A stretch of 64,000 nt of DNA from Bryobacteraceae bacterium (GCA_030041495.1 JASHNT010000087.1:1-64000), one strand, 5' to 3'. Positions 35,311-44,815 are shown, numbered from the stretch's first letter. Numbers and translations are program-made. Notes: generated from the sequence alone by a model not told the origin.

Positions 35311-36072
35311 TTACGCCAGAGTGTCCATCGCCAGAAACTCGTGGATATGCGGATGGGTCGATTTTTCCAGGTCCGCCACGGGGCCGAAGTAGATGGCTTT
35401 GCCTTCGAACAGCACGACTACCTTGTCGGCGACGCGGCGCATCAGGTCGAGGTCGTGGGTCACCACCACGCCGGTGAGTTGCAACTGAGTCTTCAACCGG
35501 AGCATCAGCTCGCCCAGATGGTCGGCCATGATGGGATCGACCATGGTGGTGGGCTCGTCGTAGAGGATACATTCCGGCTGGGCGGCCAGCGCGCGCGCGA
35601 TGGCCACGGCGCGTTTGTGGCCGGTGGACAGGTCGGCCGGGAAGGTGTCTTTGTAGTCGGTCAACCCGACGATCTGCAGCAGCCCGTGCACCACCTCCTC
35701 TTTATTGTCGGCATTGTAGTCTTCGCGAAGCTCGAGCGAAAACAGGATGTTTTCGCGGACCGTCATTGAATCGAAGAGGGCGCCGGACTGGAAGACCATG
35801 GTCACTTTTTTACGGATTTTGCGTAGCAACGCATCATCGCCATCGGTGATGTCCAGATAGGAGACGTAGACGCGGCCGGAGTCGGGCTGGAGAAAGCCCA
35901 TTATGTGCTGCAAACTCACGGACTTGCCCACTCCGCTGCGGCCGATGATCGCAAGCGTTTCGCCGGCGTCCAAAAAAAAGCTGACGTCGTCTAAAACCGG
36001 GTAGTCGAACGTCTTACAGACATGGGCGAACTCGATGTAATGGGACGAGCCGGGACTTTCCGCAACGAGCAT
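35311..36072 (-). CDS. ABC transporter ATPase, MlaF-like
   Basis: A 253-residue ATPase. Walker A is IGRSGVGKSVSLQHIMG, Walker B is CILYDEPTTMVDP and the H-loop VVVTHDLD. The signature is LSTGHKRAVAIARALA, with Thr-Gly-His where LSGGM is usual. The FQSGALFDSMTVRENI Q-loop and DPIMAD resemble the Mla (lipid transport) ATPases. No MlaE permease or MlaD substrate-binding gene is adjacent, so the partner is elsewhere. The stated start (ATG 36072) leaves only nine bases to the divergent transglycosylase gene, so one of the two starts may be further in. Confidence 0.88.
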   Translation of the reverse strand: MLVAESPGSSHYIEFAHVCKTFDYPVLDDVSFFLDAGETLAIIGRSGVGKSVSLQHIMGFLQPDSGRVYVSYLDITDGDDALLRKIRKKVTMVFQSGALFDSMTVRENILFSLELREDYNADNKEEVVHGLLQIVGLTDYKDTFPADLSTGHKRAVAIARALAAQPECILYDEPTTMVDPIMADHLGELMLRLKTQLQLTGVVVTHDLDLMRRVADKVVVLFEGKAIYFGPVADLEKSTHPHIHEFLAMDTLA

Positions 36073-36081
36073 GCTGATGAG

Positions 36082-36849
36082 ATGATGGTAGCAAGCGAAA
36101 TCCGGCCGGGGTTGACGGATGGCCTCGCGCGGACAAACAAAAGCGTGTATATTTGTTTCATACTGGCACTGGTGATGTTAGCCGCCTCCCCCATGCGCGC
36201 TGCCGACGCCGAGCTGCAGAAGAACGCCGAGGTGCACAAGATCATTGTGCGCGTCGATCCGCACACGGGTAAGCTGGTGCGCTACACGATCGTTATTCAT
36301 CCGGCGGCGGCTTCCGCGCCGCCCGCATCGATCTCCGAACTAGTAGAGAAAACCTCCAAGGCGCATAACGTGGATCCGCTACTGGTGGATTCGGTGATCC
36401 AGGTGGAAAGCAACTACGATCCCAACGCGGTTTCGCCCAAGGGCGCCGAAGGCCTGATGCAGTTGACGCCGCCGACCGCGGAGATGCTGGGCGTGAGCAA
36501 CAGCTTCGACCCGGCCGAAAACATCGAGGCGGGCGTGAAATATTTGAAGTACCTGCAGGATCTTTACAAAGACGACCGGCTGGCGCTGGCCGCCTACAAT
36601 GCGGGGCCGGCTGCGGTGGATCGCTTCAAGCAGGTTCCTCCGTATCCGGAGACGCAGAAGTACGTGGAGAAGGTGGGCAAGAAGTATGGCGAGGCCCGCA
36701 GCGCGCGCGATCGCAAGACTACCGCAAGCGTGACGGCGGCTGTACCCGCGCCGCCTCCGCAGCAAACTCAGCCGGAACAGGAGCGGCACCCGAAGTTAGA
36801 GCAGTTTGTCGACGCCAATGGCAGATTGCACCTCAGAACATCGCAGTAG
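36082..36849 (+). CDS. Lytic transglycosylase (SLT family)
   Basis: A 255-residue exported enzyme that cleaves peptidoglycan to 1,6-anhydro-muropeptides. The leader is SVYICFILALVMLAASPMRAAD. The SLT domain begins ISELVEKTSKAHNVDPLLVDSVIQVESNYDPNAVSPKGAEGLMQLTPPTAEMLGV, with the catalytic Glu in QVESNYDP, and ends RLALAAYNAGPAAVDRFKQVPPYPETQKYV. I propose ATG 36082; a GTG at 36145 would give a tidier signal peptide and leave space for a divergent promoter. It overlaps the amidase gene by 32 bases, so the two cell-wall hydrolases are made together. Confidence 0.9.
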   Translation: MMVASEIRPGLTDGLARTNKSVYICFILALVMLAASPMRAADAELQKNAEVHKIIVRVDPHTGKLVRYTIVIHPAAASAPPASISELVEKTSKAHNVDPLLVDSVIQVESNYDPNAVSPKGAEGLMQLTPPTAEMLGVSNSFDPAENIEAGVKYLKYLQDLYKDDRLALAAYNAGPAAVDRFKQVPPYPETQKYVEKVGKKYGEARSARDRKTTASVTAAVPAPPPQQTQPEQERHPKLEQFVDANGRLHLRTSQ

Positions 36850-38404
36850 CGGGAGGGCCTGGGCGGCGGCGTTCGCCGCACTGGCGCTGCTGACGCCGGA
36901 GGTGTCCGGCGCGGGCAAGGCTGCGCACGCCGCGCCGCAGGCAGCCGGCAAAGTGACGGCGGTGCGCTTCTGGTCTCTGGGCGAAGTAACGCGCATCTCC
37001 ATCGAGGTCTCTTCGGATTTCAAATACCGTTCGGACCGTCTGCCGGATCCGGACCGTCTGTTTTTCGACATCGAGGGCGCGCGGCCGGCGATCAGCGAAA
37101 AAGGAATGCATGTGGTTCCGGTGGAGGACGCGCTCTTGAAGGAGATTCGCGTGGCGGAAACGCAGCCCGGCATCACGCGAGTGGTGCTGGACCTGGAGCC
37201 GCACGATCCGCCCGTAACCTACACTGCATCGCAGCTCTCCAATCCGGACCGTCTGATAGTGGAGGTCCACTTAAAAGACAAGCCGGCTCCGCCGGCAGGC
37301 GCGAGCGTGAGCGGAGTCAAAACGCTCAGCGACACACCGTTGAGTGAGGTGGCGCCGGATCTCCGGACCGCGGCGCCAACCGCGCCGGCTGAACTCAGAT
37401 CGCTCACCATCCCCGCGGTGTTCTCCAAGCCTGCGCCGAGGGCTTACCACCCGCCGCCGGAGCCTCTGCCCGCGCCGCTTCCCACGTTGGCCATGGATCC
37501 GTCGGGGCCGCCGGCGCTGCCGATGATGGCGCTAGCCGGCCCGGCGATTGCCGCGCAGCCCTTGGCGCTGCCCACTCTCAAGTCAACTGTGCCTCCGCAG
37601 CCTACAGCTCCTGTTTCCGCCGGTCCTGTAGCCACCAATCCTGTGAGAGACGCGCTGCCCGCCAAGACCAATTCGGGCGAACCTTCCCTGACGCGCGTGC
37701 TGGGGCTGAAACTGGGCCGCGTGGTGATCGATGCAGGCCACGGCGGGCATGATGCAGGCACGCACGGAGTCTCGGGATTGCTCGAAAAGGACGTGGTGCT
37801 GGATGTGGCTCTGCGCTTGGGTACGTTGCTCCGGGACCGATTGGGCAGCGATGTGGTCTTCACGCGCAGCGACGATACTTACGTTCCTCTGGAAGAGCGC
37901 ACTCGCATCGCGAATGAGCACAAGGCGGACCTGTTCCTTTCCATCCATGCGAACTCCTCGCCGTTCAAGACGGTCGGAGGCGTGGAGACCTACTATCTGA
38001 ATTTCACCACCAGCAAGAGTTCGCTGGAACTGGCGGCGAAGGAGAACGCCGGCTCGCAGAGCAGCATTTTCGACTTGAGGGACGTGCTGGCGAAGATCGC
38101 GATGCGGGACAAGATCGATGAATCGCGGGAGTTCGCCGCCAGCATTCAGAGCGCTCTGTTCGCGCTCTCAGCGAAGAACAACGCGGCAGTCAAGAACCGC
38201 GGGATCAAGAAAGCTCCTTTCGTGGTGCTGATCGGCGCGCAGATGCCCAGCGTGCTGGCTGAGATCGGCTTTCTCACCAACCCGGCGGATGAAGCGCTGC
38301 TGCGCAAACCGGAGCATCGCCAGAAAATTGCTGAAGCGCTGTACAAGGGCATTGCCGCTTATGCGGACTCCCTGAGCCACTTTCAGGTGGCCAAGCGCCA
38401 GTAG
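36818..38404 (+). CDS. N-acetylmuramoyl-L-alanine amidase with AMIN domain
   Basis: A 528-residue exported zinc amidase that removes peptides from peptidoglycan at division. An N-terminal signal (AWAAAFAALALLTPEVSGA) precedes an AMIN domain at about 45-155 (VTAVRFWSLGEVTRISIEVSSDFKYRSDRLPDPDRLFFDIEG). A proline-rich linker follows. The Amidase_3 domain has VVIDAGHGGHDAGTHG (first Zn His), a Glu in SGLLEKDVVLDVA, LFLSIHANSS (second His) and VLAEIGFLTNPADE (catalytic Glu). I use ATG 36818 rather than the track TTG at 36806. This is the AmiC class. Confidence 0.93.
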   Translation: MADCTSEHRSSGRAWAAAFAALALLTPEVSGAGKAAHAAPQAAGKVTAVRFWSLGEVTRISIEVSSDFKYRSDRLPDPDRLFFDIEGARPAISEKGMHVVPVEDALLKEIRVAETQPGITRVVLDLEPHDPPVTYTASQLSNPDRLIVEVHLKDKPAPPAGASVSGVKTLSDTPLSEVAPDLRTAAPTAPAELRSLTIPAVFSKPAPRAYHPPPEPLPAPLPTLAMDPSGPPALPMMALAGPAIAAQPLALPTLKSTVPPQPTAPVSAGPVATNPVRDALPAKTNSGEPSLTRVLGLKLGRVVIDAGHGGHDAGTHGVSGLLEKDVVLDVALRLGTLLRDRLGSDVVFTRSDDTYVPLEERTRIANEHKADLFLSIHANSSPFKTVGGVETYYLNFTTSKSSLELAAKENAGSQSSIFDLRDVLAKIAMRDKIDESREFAASIQSALFALSAKNNAAVKNRGIKKAPFVVLIGAQMPSVLAEIGFLTNPADEALLRKPEHRQKIAEALYKGIAAYADSLSHFQVAKRQ

Positions 38405-38513
38405 CCACCCGCCCAACTCGTTGTATTTTCAACACGAACCGGATTGGCACGGACCAGGACTCTGGTTCCTTGCTCGCCCCACCGATGGGAGATAGAATGA
38501 GGGTGCCACTTTG

Positions 38514-39323
38514 ATGCCCGCCCAATTCGATCTCGCCAAGTTGAGTGTTCGCCAGTTTGCGGAACGCTTCCGCAGCGAAATGATTCCGCTCAGCAGCACG
38601 ATCTCATACTTCTGCGCTTCTGTCCCGATGACGGAGGACGATCTCAAAGAATATCTGGAAGAACCGGTGGCGGCGCTGCCTCCGGCGATCGCCGCGGCGC
38701 TCCCCAAGATATCAATTCTGCTGGTGCCGTACCTGGAGCGATCCAACGGAAAGAGCAATGGCGCCAAAGAAAGCGTTCATGGGCAGGAACCCGCCGGCGA
38801 TTACGTTTCGATCGAGAAACCGCCGGAGAGCCGCATCTCCACTTCCACCCAACTCAAGCTGGGGGAAGAGACCGTGCTGGCGTTCGCGCTCAAGGGGCAG
38901 GAGGTCGCCGAGTACCACTATCGCTTCTACCATCTGCTGGCGAGCGTGCTGGGCGAGACCTGGAGCGAGGATGTCGAGACGCGCTACAGCCGCCTGGTGC
39001 GCGAGGAGTTGAGCGCGGAGGCGCACGGCGAGGTCGACGAGCCAAGCTGGCGCCTGAAGCAGGGGCTGCGGCGAAGCAAGAACGGCTCCGCAACTGCGAT
39101 GGCGGCGCGGGCGTTCCGCTCCTACGCGCAGCAATCCTTCATCGATACGCTAACGCTGTATCTGCACGGCATCTGCTGCGATATCGACGTGGACACCGGT
39201 CCCCGGCAACTTCCCAGCCGGTTCCTGCGCAAGCGATTGCTGGCGCTCGAAGAGTTGTTCCCGCCGCCGCAAGGCTACGCGGTGTTCCCCGAACAACTCG
39301 AGCCGGAGCGAAGCACTGGCTGA
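38514..39323 (+). CDS. Protein of unknown function
   Basis: A 269-residue protein, probably cytoplasmic and helical (no signal peptide or transmembrane segment). Notable stretches are LAKLSVRQFAERFRSEMIPLSSTISYFCASVPMTEDDLKEYLEEPVAALPPAIAAALPKISILLVPYLER and GEETVLAFALKGQEVAEYHYRFYHLLASVLGETW. The track starts at a TTG two codons early; ATG 38514 directly follows it. It is followed by a short tandem repeat and then asnB. No known family comes to mind. Confidence 0.7.
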   Translation: MPAQFDLAKLSVRQFAERFRSEMIPLSSTISYFCASVPMTEDDLKEYLEEPVAALPPAIAAALPKISILLVPYLERSNGKSNGAKESVHGQEPAGDYVSIEKPPESRISTSTQLKLGEETVLAFALKGQEVAEYHYRFYHLLASVLGETWSEDVETRYSRLVREELSAEAHGEVDEPSWRLKQGLRRSKNGSATAMAARAFRSYAQQSFIDTLTLYLHGICCDIDVDTGPRQLPSRFLRKRLLALEELFPPPQGYAVFPEQLEPERSTG

Positions 39324-39353
39324 AGCTCGCACTGCCTGAAGCTCGCGCTGCCT
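39310..39353 (+). repeat. Short tandem repeat between the unknown gene and asnB
   Basis: CTGAAGCTCGCACTGC is followed directly by CTGAAGCTCGCGCTGC, with a diverged third unit (GAAGCACTGG) before. It overlaps the end of the upstream gene. Confidence 0.5.
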
Positions 39354-39392
39354 TAGTGTTAAGGTGGTGATTAGGCTGGCGGGGATTCATCA

Positions 39393-41327
39393 GTGTGCGG
39401 AATCGCGGGATTTACTCACAAAAATAAGAGCCGGGACCCGGAGCGGATTTGGGAGCTCACGCGCTCTATCCTCCATCGCGGTCCGGATGAGCAGGGAATC
39501 TGGGAGTCCGACCACGTTTCTCTCGGCGCGGTGCGACTGAAGATCATCGATCTCGAGCACGGCCAGCAGCCCATGTTGAGCGAGGACGGCAACACGGTGC
39601 TCGCCTATAACGGCGAAATCTACAACCATGCGGAACTGCGGCGGGAATTGGAGCAGCGAGGGCATCGCTTCACTTCGCATTGCGACACCGAAACCCTCCT
39701 GCACGCGTTTCTTGAATGGGACACGCATGCTTTCGGAAAACTGCGAGGGATGTTCGCGGCGGCCTTCTGGAACGAGACTCAGCAACGGCTGGTGCTGGTG
39801 CGCGACCGCATGGGAATCAAACCTCTGTATGTGGCGCGGCGCGGCAACGAACTGTATTTCGGTTCCGAAGTAAAAACCATCCTCGCTCATCCAGCCATCG
39901 AGCGAACCCTCAGCGCGGCAGGGCTGCGTCATTACCTTTCGCTTAATTGGGTCCCGCAGCCAGCGACCATGGTGGAGGGGATCGACAAGCTTGCTCCGGG
40001 ACACTGGATGGAATGGCGCTCCGGGCGAGTGTCGGTAGAGCCGTATTGGAAGCTGGAATTCGCTCCCGATCATCGCATCCGCCTGCCGGCGGCCAAAGAG
40101 GAGTTGGACGGGCTGCTGCGCGATTCCATCCGGGAGCACCTGGTGGCCGACGTTCCGTTGGGCGTGTGGTCCAGCGGAGGGTTGGATTCGTCGACCATGG
40201 TGCACTACGCCGCGGAACAGGCGTCCGGACGGCTCAAAACTTTTTCGGTTTCCTTCAAGGGCCGTTCCTTCGACGAGAGCGATTATTTTCGCCAGATCGC
40301 CCAACGCTACGGCACGGATCATCACGAGTTCAATTTGGATGGGGACTCCGGATTGGCGGATGCGATCGAGGAATTCGCATACTTTTCCGACGAGCCGAGT
40401 GCGGACGCCGGAGCGGTCCCAGTGTGGTTTCTTTCCAAGATGACACGGAGGGAGGTGACCGTCGCGCTCTCGGGCGAAGGCGCGGATGAAATCTTCGGAG
40501 GCTACACCACGTATCTGGCGGATCGTTATGCCCGCGGCCTGCGGCTGTTGCCGCGATGGATGCGGCGATCGGCAAGGAGCGCCACGCGGCTGCTTCCGGT
40601 GTCCGATGAAAAGATCGGCCTCGACTACAAGATCGCGCGGATGCTGGAAGGCTCTTTGCTTGATCCGCTGGAAGCCCATCTTTTCTGGAACGGGACCTTT
40701 TCTCCAGCGGCGGCGCGCGAGCTGCTAAATCCGGAGAGCCGGCGCACGATGCAAGCGGGGGATACGCTGATGCTTCCGGGGAACCCGGCCGCTGGCGATC
40801 CCGGCTACTTGAACCGGTTCCTGTGGCTCGATCAGTTGTATTATCTTGCGGACGACATTCTGTACAAGTCCGACCGCATGAGCATGGCGCATTCGCTCGA
40901 GGTGCGGCCGCCATTTCTGGATCACCGCATTGTGGAGTTCTCCGCGCGTCTGCCGCAGAGCCTGAAGATCCGTGGAAACCAGTTAAAGTTGGTCCTCCGG
41001 GAGCTGATGAAAGACAAACTGCCCCGGCCTGTCGTGCGCCGCAAGAAAGAGGGCTTCGATATTCCCGCGCATGACTGGATGCGAAGCGCCTTGCGTCCCC
41101 TGTTGCTCGATACGGTCAATGAGCGCAGCGTTCGCGAGACCGGAATTTTTTCGTGGCCGGCCATCGACGCGGCCGTCCGCGCCCACCTGGAGAGGCGTGC
41201 TAACCTCGGTTATCACCTATGGGGGCTCCTGGTTCTGTTCCTCTGGATGAGACGCTGGGGATTCACACAGGCGGCTCATACGGCGAGGAGCGGAAAGCTC
41301 GGCGGGATCGTTTCCGTAGCGGGCTGA
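39393..41327 (+). CDS. asnB: Glutamine-hydrolysing asparagine synthase (AsnB-like)
   Basis: A 644-residue two-domain enzyme, GTG start. The N-terminal glutaminase begins MCGIAGF, with Cys-2 the catalytic nucleophile, and has ILHRGPDEQGIW, LAYNGEIYNH and the SHCDTETLLHAF motif. The synthetase domain has VWSSGGLDSSTMVHYAA (the PP-loop SGGLDSS), and VALSGEGADEIFGGYTTY. Next to two glycosyltransferases it may instead amidate a sugar or exopolysaccharide intermediate, as AsnB-like proteins do in capsule clusters. The 3' end overlaps the next gene by 109 bases, which is long. Confidence 0.92.
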   Translation: MCGIAGFTHKNKSRDPERIWELTRSILHRGPDEQGIWESDHVSLGAVRLKIIDLEHGQQPMLSEDGNTVLAYNGEIYNHAELRRELEQRGHRFTSHCDTETLLHAFLEWDTHAFGKLRGMFAAAFWNETQQRLVLVRDRMGIKPLYVARRGNELYFGSEVKTILAHPAIERTLSAAGLRHYLSLNWVPQPATMVEGIDKLAPGHWMEWRSGRVSVEPYWKLEFAPDHRIRLPAAKEELDGLLRDSIREHLVADVPLGVWSSGGLDSSTMVHYAAEQASGRLKTFSVSFKGRSFDESDYFRQIAQRYGTDHHEFNLDGDSGLADAIEEFAYFSDEPSADAGAVPVWFLSKMTRREVTVALSGEGADEIFGGYTTYLADRYARGLRLLPRWMRRSARSATRLLPVSDEKIGLDYKIARMLEGSLLDPLEAHLFWNGTFSPAAARELLNPESRRTMQAGDTLMLPGNPAAGDPGYLNRFLWLDQLYYLADDILYKSDRMSMAHSLEVRPPFLDHRIVEFSARLPQSLKIRGNQLKLVLRELMKDKLPRPVVRRKKEGFDIPAHDWMRSALRPLLLDTVNERSVRETGIFSWPAIDAAVRAHLERRANLGYHLWGLLVLFLWMRRWGFTQAAHTARSGKLGGIVSVAG

Positions 41328-43093
41328 TCGTATCCGCGGTCGCCGCCGTCATCTTTCTGGGCTGCATCGTGAGCCCGCCTTCCCTGATGGACGACGTCGA
41401 CGCGGTGCAGGCGCAAATCGCGCGCAACATGATCGATTCCGGCGATTGGGTCACCCCGAGGCTGGACGGCATCGCGTACATGGAAAAATCCCCGCTCAAA
41501 TATTGGATGATCGCGGGAGCGTTCAAAATTTTCGGCGTGCATGACTGGGCCGCGCGATTGCCCGTGTCGTTGTCGGCCATGCTTCTGTGCTGGCTGGTGT
41601 TCCGGATGGGCGCTTGGGCATTCTCGATCAGAGCGGGCCTCTACGCCGGACTCGCGATGGCGACCTGCGTGGGATTGTTCCTGTTCACGCGCTTCCAGAT
41701 TCCCGAATCCGCTTTGGCCGTGACCATCGCGCTAGCGATCTGGAGTTTCTTGCGAGTGATGGATCCGGAGGAGCGCAGGCCGGGCGTGTGGGCCTCGACG
41801 ATGGCGGCGGCCATCGGGACTGGCTTGTTATTGAAGGGGCTGATCGCGGCGGTGTTTCCAGCCGCCTCCGCGCTGCTGTATCTCGCGTTCACGCGCCAAA
41901 TCCTTTTACGCGATACGTGGAAGCGCGTGCAGCCAGGGCGCGTGCTGGCAATCGTGCTCGCGATCGCCGCGCCGTGGCATGTGCTGGCGACGCTTCGCAA
42001 TCCTCCGTACTTCGCCTGGACCCTGCACAGCGGGCCGGGCCAATATCACGGATTTTTTTGGTTCTACTTCATCAATGAACACGTGCTGCGGTTCTTGAAC
42101 CTCCGCTATCCGCGCGATTACAACACCGTGCCTCGCGCGTATTTCTGGTTGTTCCATCTGCTGTGGCTGTTTCCCTGGAGCGTCTACTTTCCGGCCGCAG
42201 CGAAACTCGGCTTCCGGCCGGTGGACCGCGCCGGGAGAATGCGGCTGATGTGTCTGTGCTGGACCGGCTTCCTGTTGACGTTTTTTACGTTCTCTTCCAC
42301 ACAGGAGTACTATTCGCTGCCGTGTTACGCGGCATTGGCTCTCTTGATCGGCTCGGCGTTACCGGGTTCTTCAATTGAAGTCCGGCGATGGCTGCGCTTC
42401 GGGACCGGCGCGCTCATCGTCATTGCCGCGGCGGCCGCGCTCGCGACCGGTTGGATTCTCGCGCACGTCTGGAGCCTTCCCGCACCGGGCGACATTTCGC
42501 GCGCGCTGATCGAGCAGCCGATCGAGAAGTACACGCTGTCGCTCGGACACATGGGGGATTTGACGCTACGCTCCTTTGCGTACTTGCGAGCGCCTTTAGC
42601 CTTGGCCTTCGCCGCGTTCGTGCTGGGCGTGCTGCTGATCCGGCGCTGGAGAATCGCCGGAGCGGTGGTGATGATGGTTCTGTTCTTCCACGCGGCTCGG
42701 CTGGCGCTGGTGGTTTTCGATCCGTATCTGGCTTCGCGCCCGTTGGCGGAGGCTTTGAATCGCGCGCCGCGAGGGACGCTGATTTTGGACAACCCCTATT
42801 GGGAGTTTTCCTCCATCGTGTTTTACGCCGAAACCTATCACGGCCAGCGAGTGTTAATGCTCAACGGGCGCAGGAACAACCTGGAGTATGGATCCGACGC
42901 GCCCGGTGCTCCGGGCGATGTGTTCATCGACGATGCCGGATTCCGCGCGCGCTGGCTTTCTTCGGACTTGTTCTATGTCTGCGTGGAGCATGAGAAGGTC
43001 GACGAGCTGCGAAGGCTGGTCGGAGCCGGCACGCTGCATGAAATCGTAGAAAGCGGAGGAAAAGTCGTGTTCTCCAACCGGCCGGCGGCATAG
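41219..43093 (+). CDS. ArnT-like GT39/GT83 membrane glycosyltransferase
   Basis: A 624-residue inner-membrane enzyme. After the first helix (SGLIVSAVAAVIFLGCIVSPPSL), the DDVDAVQAQIARNMIDSGDWVTPRLDGIAYMEKSPLKYWMIAGAFKIFG loop is the ArnT/PMT-type motif with catalytic Asp residues. About 10-12 helices follow, then a soluble C-terminal domain (RGTLILDNPYWEFSSIVFYAETYHGQRVLML). Such enzymes move sugars from undecaprenyl phosphate to lipid A or proteins. The start ATG 41219 overlaps asnB by 109 nt; no later in-frame ATG precedes the first helix. Confidence 0.88.
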   Translation: MGAPGSVPLDETLGIHTGGSYGEERKARRDRFRSGLIVSAVAAVIFLGCIVSPPSLMDDVDAVQAQIARNMIDSGDWVTPRLDGIAYMEKSPLKYWMIAGAFKIFGVHDWAARLPVSLSAMLLCWLVFRMGAWAFSIRAGLYAGLAMATCVGLFLFTRFQIPESALAVTIALAIWSFLRVMDPEERRPGVWASTMAAAIGTGLLLKGLIAAVFPAASALLYLAFTRQILLRDTWKRVQPGRVLAIVLAIAAPWHVLATLRNPPYFAWTLHSGPGQYHGFFWFYFINEHVLRFLNLRYPRDYNTVPRAYFWLFHLLWLFPWSVYFPAAAKLGFRPVDRAGRMRLMCLCWTGFLLTFFTFSSTQEYYSLPCYAALALLIGSALPGSSIEVRRWLRFGTGALIVIAAAAALATGWILAHVWSLPAPGDISRALIEQPIEKYTLSLGHMGDLTLRSFAYLRAPLALAFAAFVLGVLLIRRWRIAGAVVMMVLFFHAARLALVVFDPYLASRPLAEALNRAPRGTLILDNPYWEFSSIVFYAETYHGQRVLMLNGRRNNLEYGSDAPGAPGDVFIDDAGFRARWLSSDLFYVCVEHEKVDELRRLVGAGTLHEIVESGGKVVFSNRPAA

Positions 43094-43102
43094 GCGGGCG
43101 CA

Positions 43103-44182
43103 ATGCGGATCACTATCGACGCGACGTCCCTGTTACTGCGCAGCGCCGGGGTCAAGAATTACACCTATCATTGGCTGCGGCACCTGCGCCGGCAGTCGGG
43201 GGAGGGCGAGGAGATCCGGGCGTTTCCGTTCCTGGGCGACGTAGCCGAGCTGGATCACGAAGCCTCGGCCCTTTCGTTTTGGCGGACTGCGCCGAGGCTG
43301 GCGAGCTTGTTCGCGGTGAATGCGCTGGGGCCGGCGGCCTTGGATGCGGCGATCGGGCGGACGGATATATTTCATGCTTCCAACCAGGTGCATCACGCGC
43401 CTCGAAGAGCCCGGCTGACGGCAACGATTCACGATCTGACCGCATTGCTCATGCCGGAGCTGCATACGCCCGGCAATGTCCGGGCGGACCGAATCTTCGC
43501 GGAACAGGTTTTGGAGCGCGCCCACGGGCTGATCGCGGTTTCGGAGAATACGCGAATGGATGCGATTCGCGTGTTGAACATCCCGCCGGAAAAGATCACG
43601 ACCATTTATTCCGGCATTCCGCAAGCGTATTTCGATGCCGCACCGGCGGGCCGGTCGAAGCCGTACGTGCTGTTTCTGGGCGCGATCGAGCCGCGCAAAA
43701 ATCTGGAAACGCTACTCGACGCCTGGCTTGCCTTGCGCAGGGATTTGCGCGAGGTTTTCGAGCTGGTGGTCGCCGGTCCGATGGAGTGGGCGCCACAGAC
43801 GACTAAGGCGCGGATTCGTAGCGAATCGGCCTACCTGGGATACGTGCCGGAAGCTGAACTCCCCGGGTTGATGGCGGGGGCGGCGGTCTTCGTTTACCCG
43901 TCGCTGTATGAAGGCTTCGGATTTCCGGTGGCGCAGGCGATGGCAGCCGGGGTCGCGGTGGTAACCTCGAACGTATCCTGCCTGCCGGAGGTCGCCGGGC
44001 CGGGAGCCCTTCTGGCAGACCCGCGCAGCCCAGCAGAGATCGGGGCCGCGATCGAGAGGCTGCTGGAATCGGAGGCTTTACGGGAGGAACTGGGAGAGCG
44101 AGGGCGCGAGCGGGCGAAGCAGTACCGCTGGGAGAAGTGCGCGGCGGAGTCGCTCGAATTTTTCCGCAGGGTGATGGGGTGA
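43103..44182 (+). CDS. Family 4 glycosyltransferase
   Basis: A 359-residue GT-B enzyme. MRITIDATSLLLRSAGVKNYTYHW opens the fold, DIFHASNQVHH and TIHDLTALLMPELHT are acceptor-side loops, and YVLFLGAIEPRKNLETLLDAWL and FVYPSLYEGFGFPVAQAMAAGVAVVTSNVSCLPEVAGPGALLADP are the donor-binding GT4 motif (E-x7-E in YEGFGFPVAQ). It is nine bases after the ArnT-like gene and probably belongs to the same sugar pathway. The sugar is not inferable. Confidence 0.9.
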   Translation: MRITIDATSLLLRSAGVKNYTYHWLRHLRRQSGEGEEIRAFPFLGDVAELDHEASALSFWRTAPRLASLFAVNALGPAALDAAIGRTDIFHASNQVHHAPRRARLTATIHDLTALLMPELHTPGNVRADRIFAEQVLERAHGLIAVSENTRMDAIRVLNIPPEKITTIYSGIPQAYFDAAPAGRSKPYVLFLGAIEPRKNLETLLDAWLALRRDLREVFELVVAGPMEWAPQTTKARIRSESAYLGYVPEAELPGLMAGAAVFVYPSLYEGFGFPVAQAMAAGVAVVTSNVSCLPEVAGPGALLADPRSPAEIGAAIERLLESEALREELGERGRERAKQYRWEKCAAESLEFFRRVMG

Positions 44183-44245
44183 CGACTGCACGGCGGGCGG
44201 CTTTTGAACGTCAATGTAGAAAAAGGCGTCAACAAGGAGGATTGA

Positions 44246-44815
44246 ATGCCTGGAATTCACCGCGCTGCCGCGCTGGCTGTGTTTTTGGCGGTTCTCACAA
44301 CCGGCCAGAACGCGGAAAACGCGACCCCGGCCCCGGCGCAGCCGTTCCCGCCTCCGGCGACCAAGTTGGAAGCCTTCCAACCGCCTACGGACGCGGTGTA
44401 CACCGTCGCCCGTGAGGACCTGGGCAACATAAACGGAGTCGCCGTCGAGGTGCGGGAAATGCGAGATGCGCGGGGCAAGCCGGTGCGCGGGTTGGTGGTG
44501 GAAATTCCAGGGCCGGAGGGTTCGCGCCGGTCCTATGTCGACGCCGATGAGTTAGCTGCCCTGATTCGCGGCTGCGATTCCCTGCTCGCGCTTGACTCCA
44601 ATCCCACCCCGTTTAAGACCTACGAAGCGCGCATTTCGACGCGCGGCAGCTTGCAGCTCGCCGCCTCCACCAGCGAGGACAAGGGCGTGACTTACAGCGT
44701 CACGGTCGGCCGGTTCCGGACCGCCAGCAGGATGAGCTTGACTGCGGAGCAGATGAACCAGCTTCGCGGGATGTTTGCGAGCGCAGCCGAGAAAATCGCG
44801 GCCTTGCCGGATTAA
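44246..44815 (+). CDS. Secreted protein of unknown function
   Basis: A 189-residue protein with a signal peptide (MPGIHRAAALAVFLAVLTTGQNAE) and a proline-rich spacer (TPAPAQPFPPPAT). The mature beta-rich part begins DAVYTVAREDLGNINGVAVEVREMRDARGKPVRGLVVEIPGPEGSRRSYVDADELAALIRGCDSLLAL. A strong AAGGAGG lies six bases before the ATG. There is no known domain. It follows the GT4 gene by 63 bases. Confidence 0.75.
   Translation: MPGIHRAAALAVFLAVLTTGQNAENATPAPAQPFPPPATKLEAFQPPTDAVYTVAREDLGNINGVAVEVREMRDARGKPVRGLVVEIPGPEGSRRSYVDADELAALIRGCDSLLALDSNPTPFKTYEARISTRGSLQLAASTSEDKGVTYSVTVGRFRTASRMSLTAEQMNQLRGMFASAAEKIAALPD

Noticed and set aside
39390-40679. 429-residue minus-strand ORF opposite asnB
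   Set aside because: Shadow of asnB, whose catalytic Cys-2 and PP-loop are clear.
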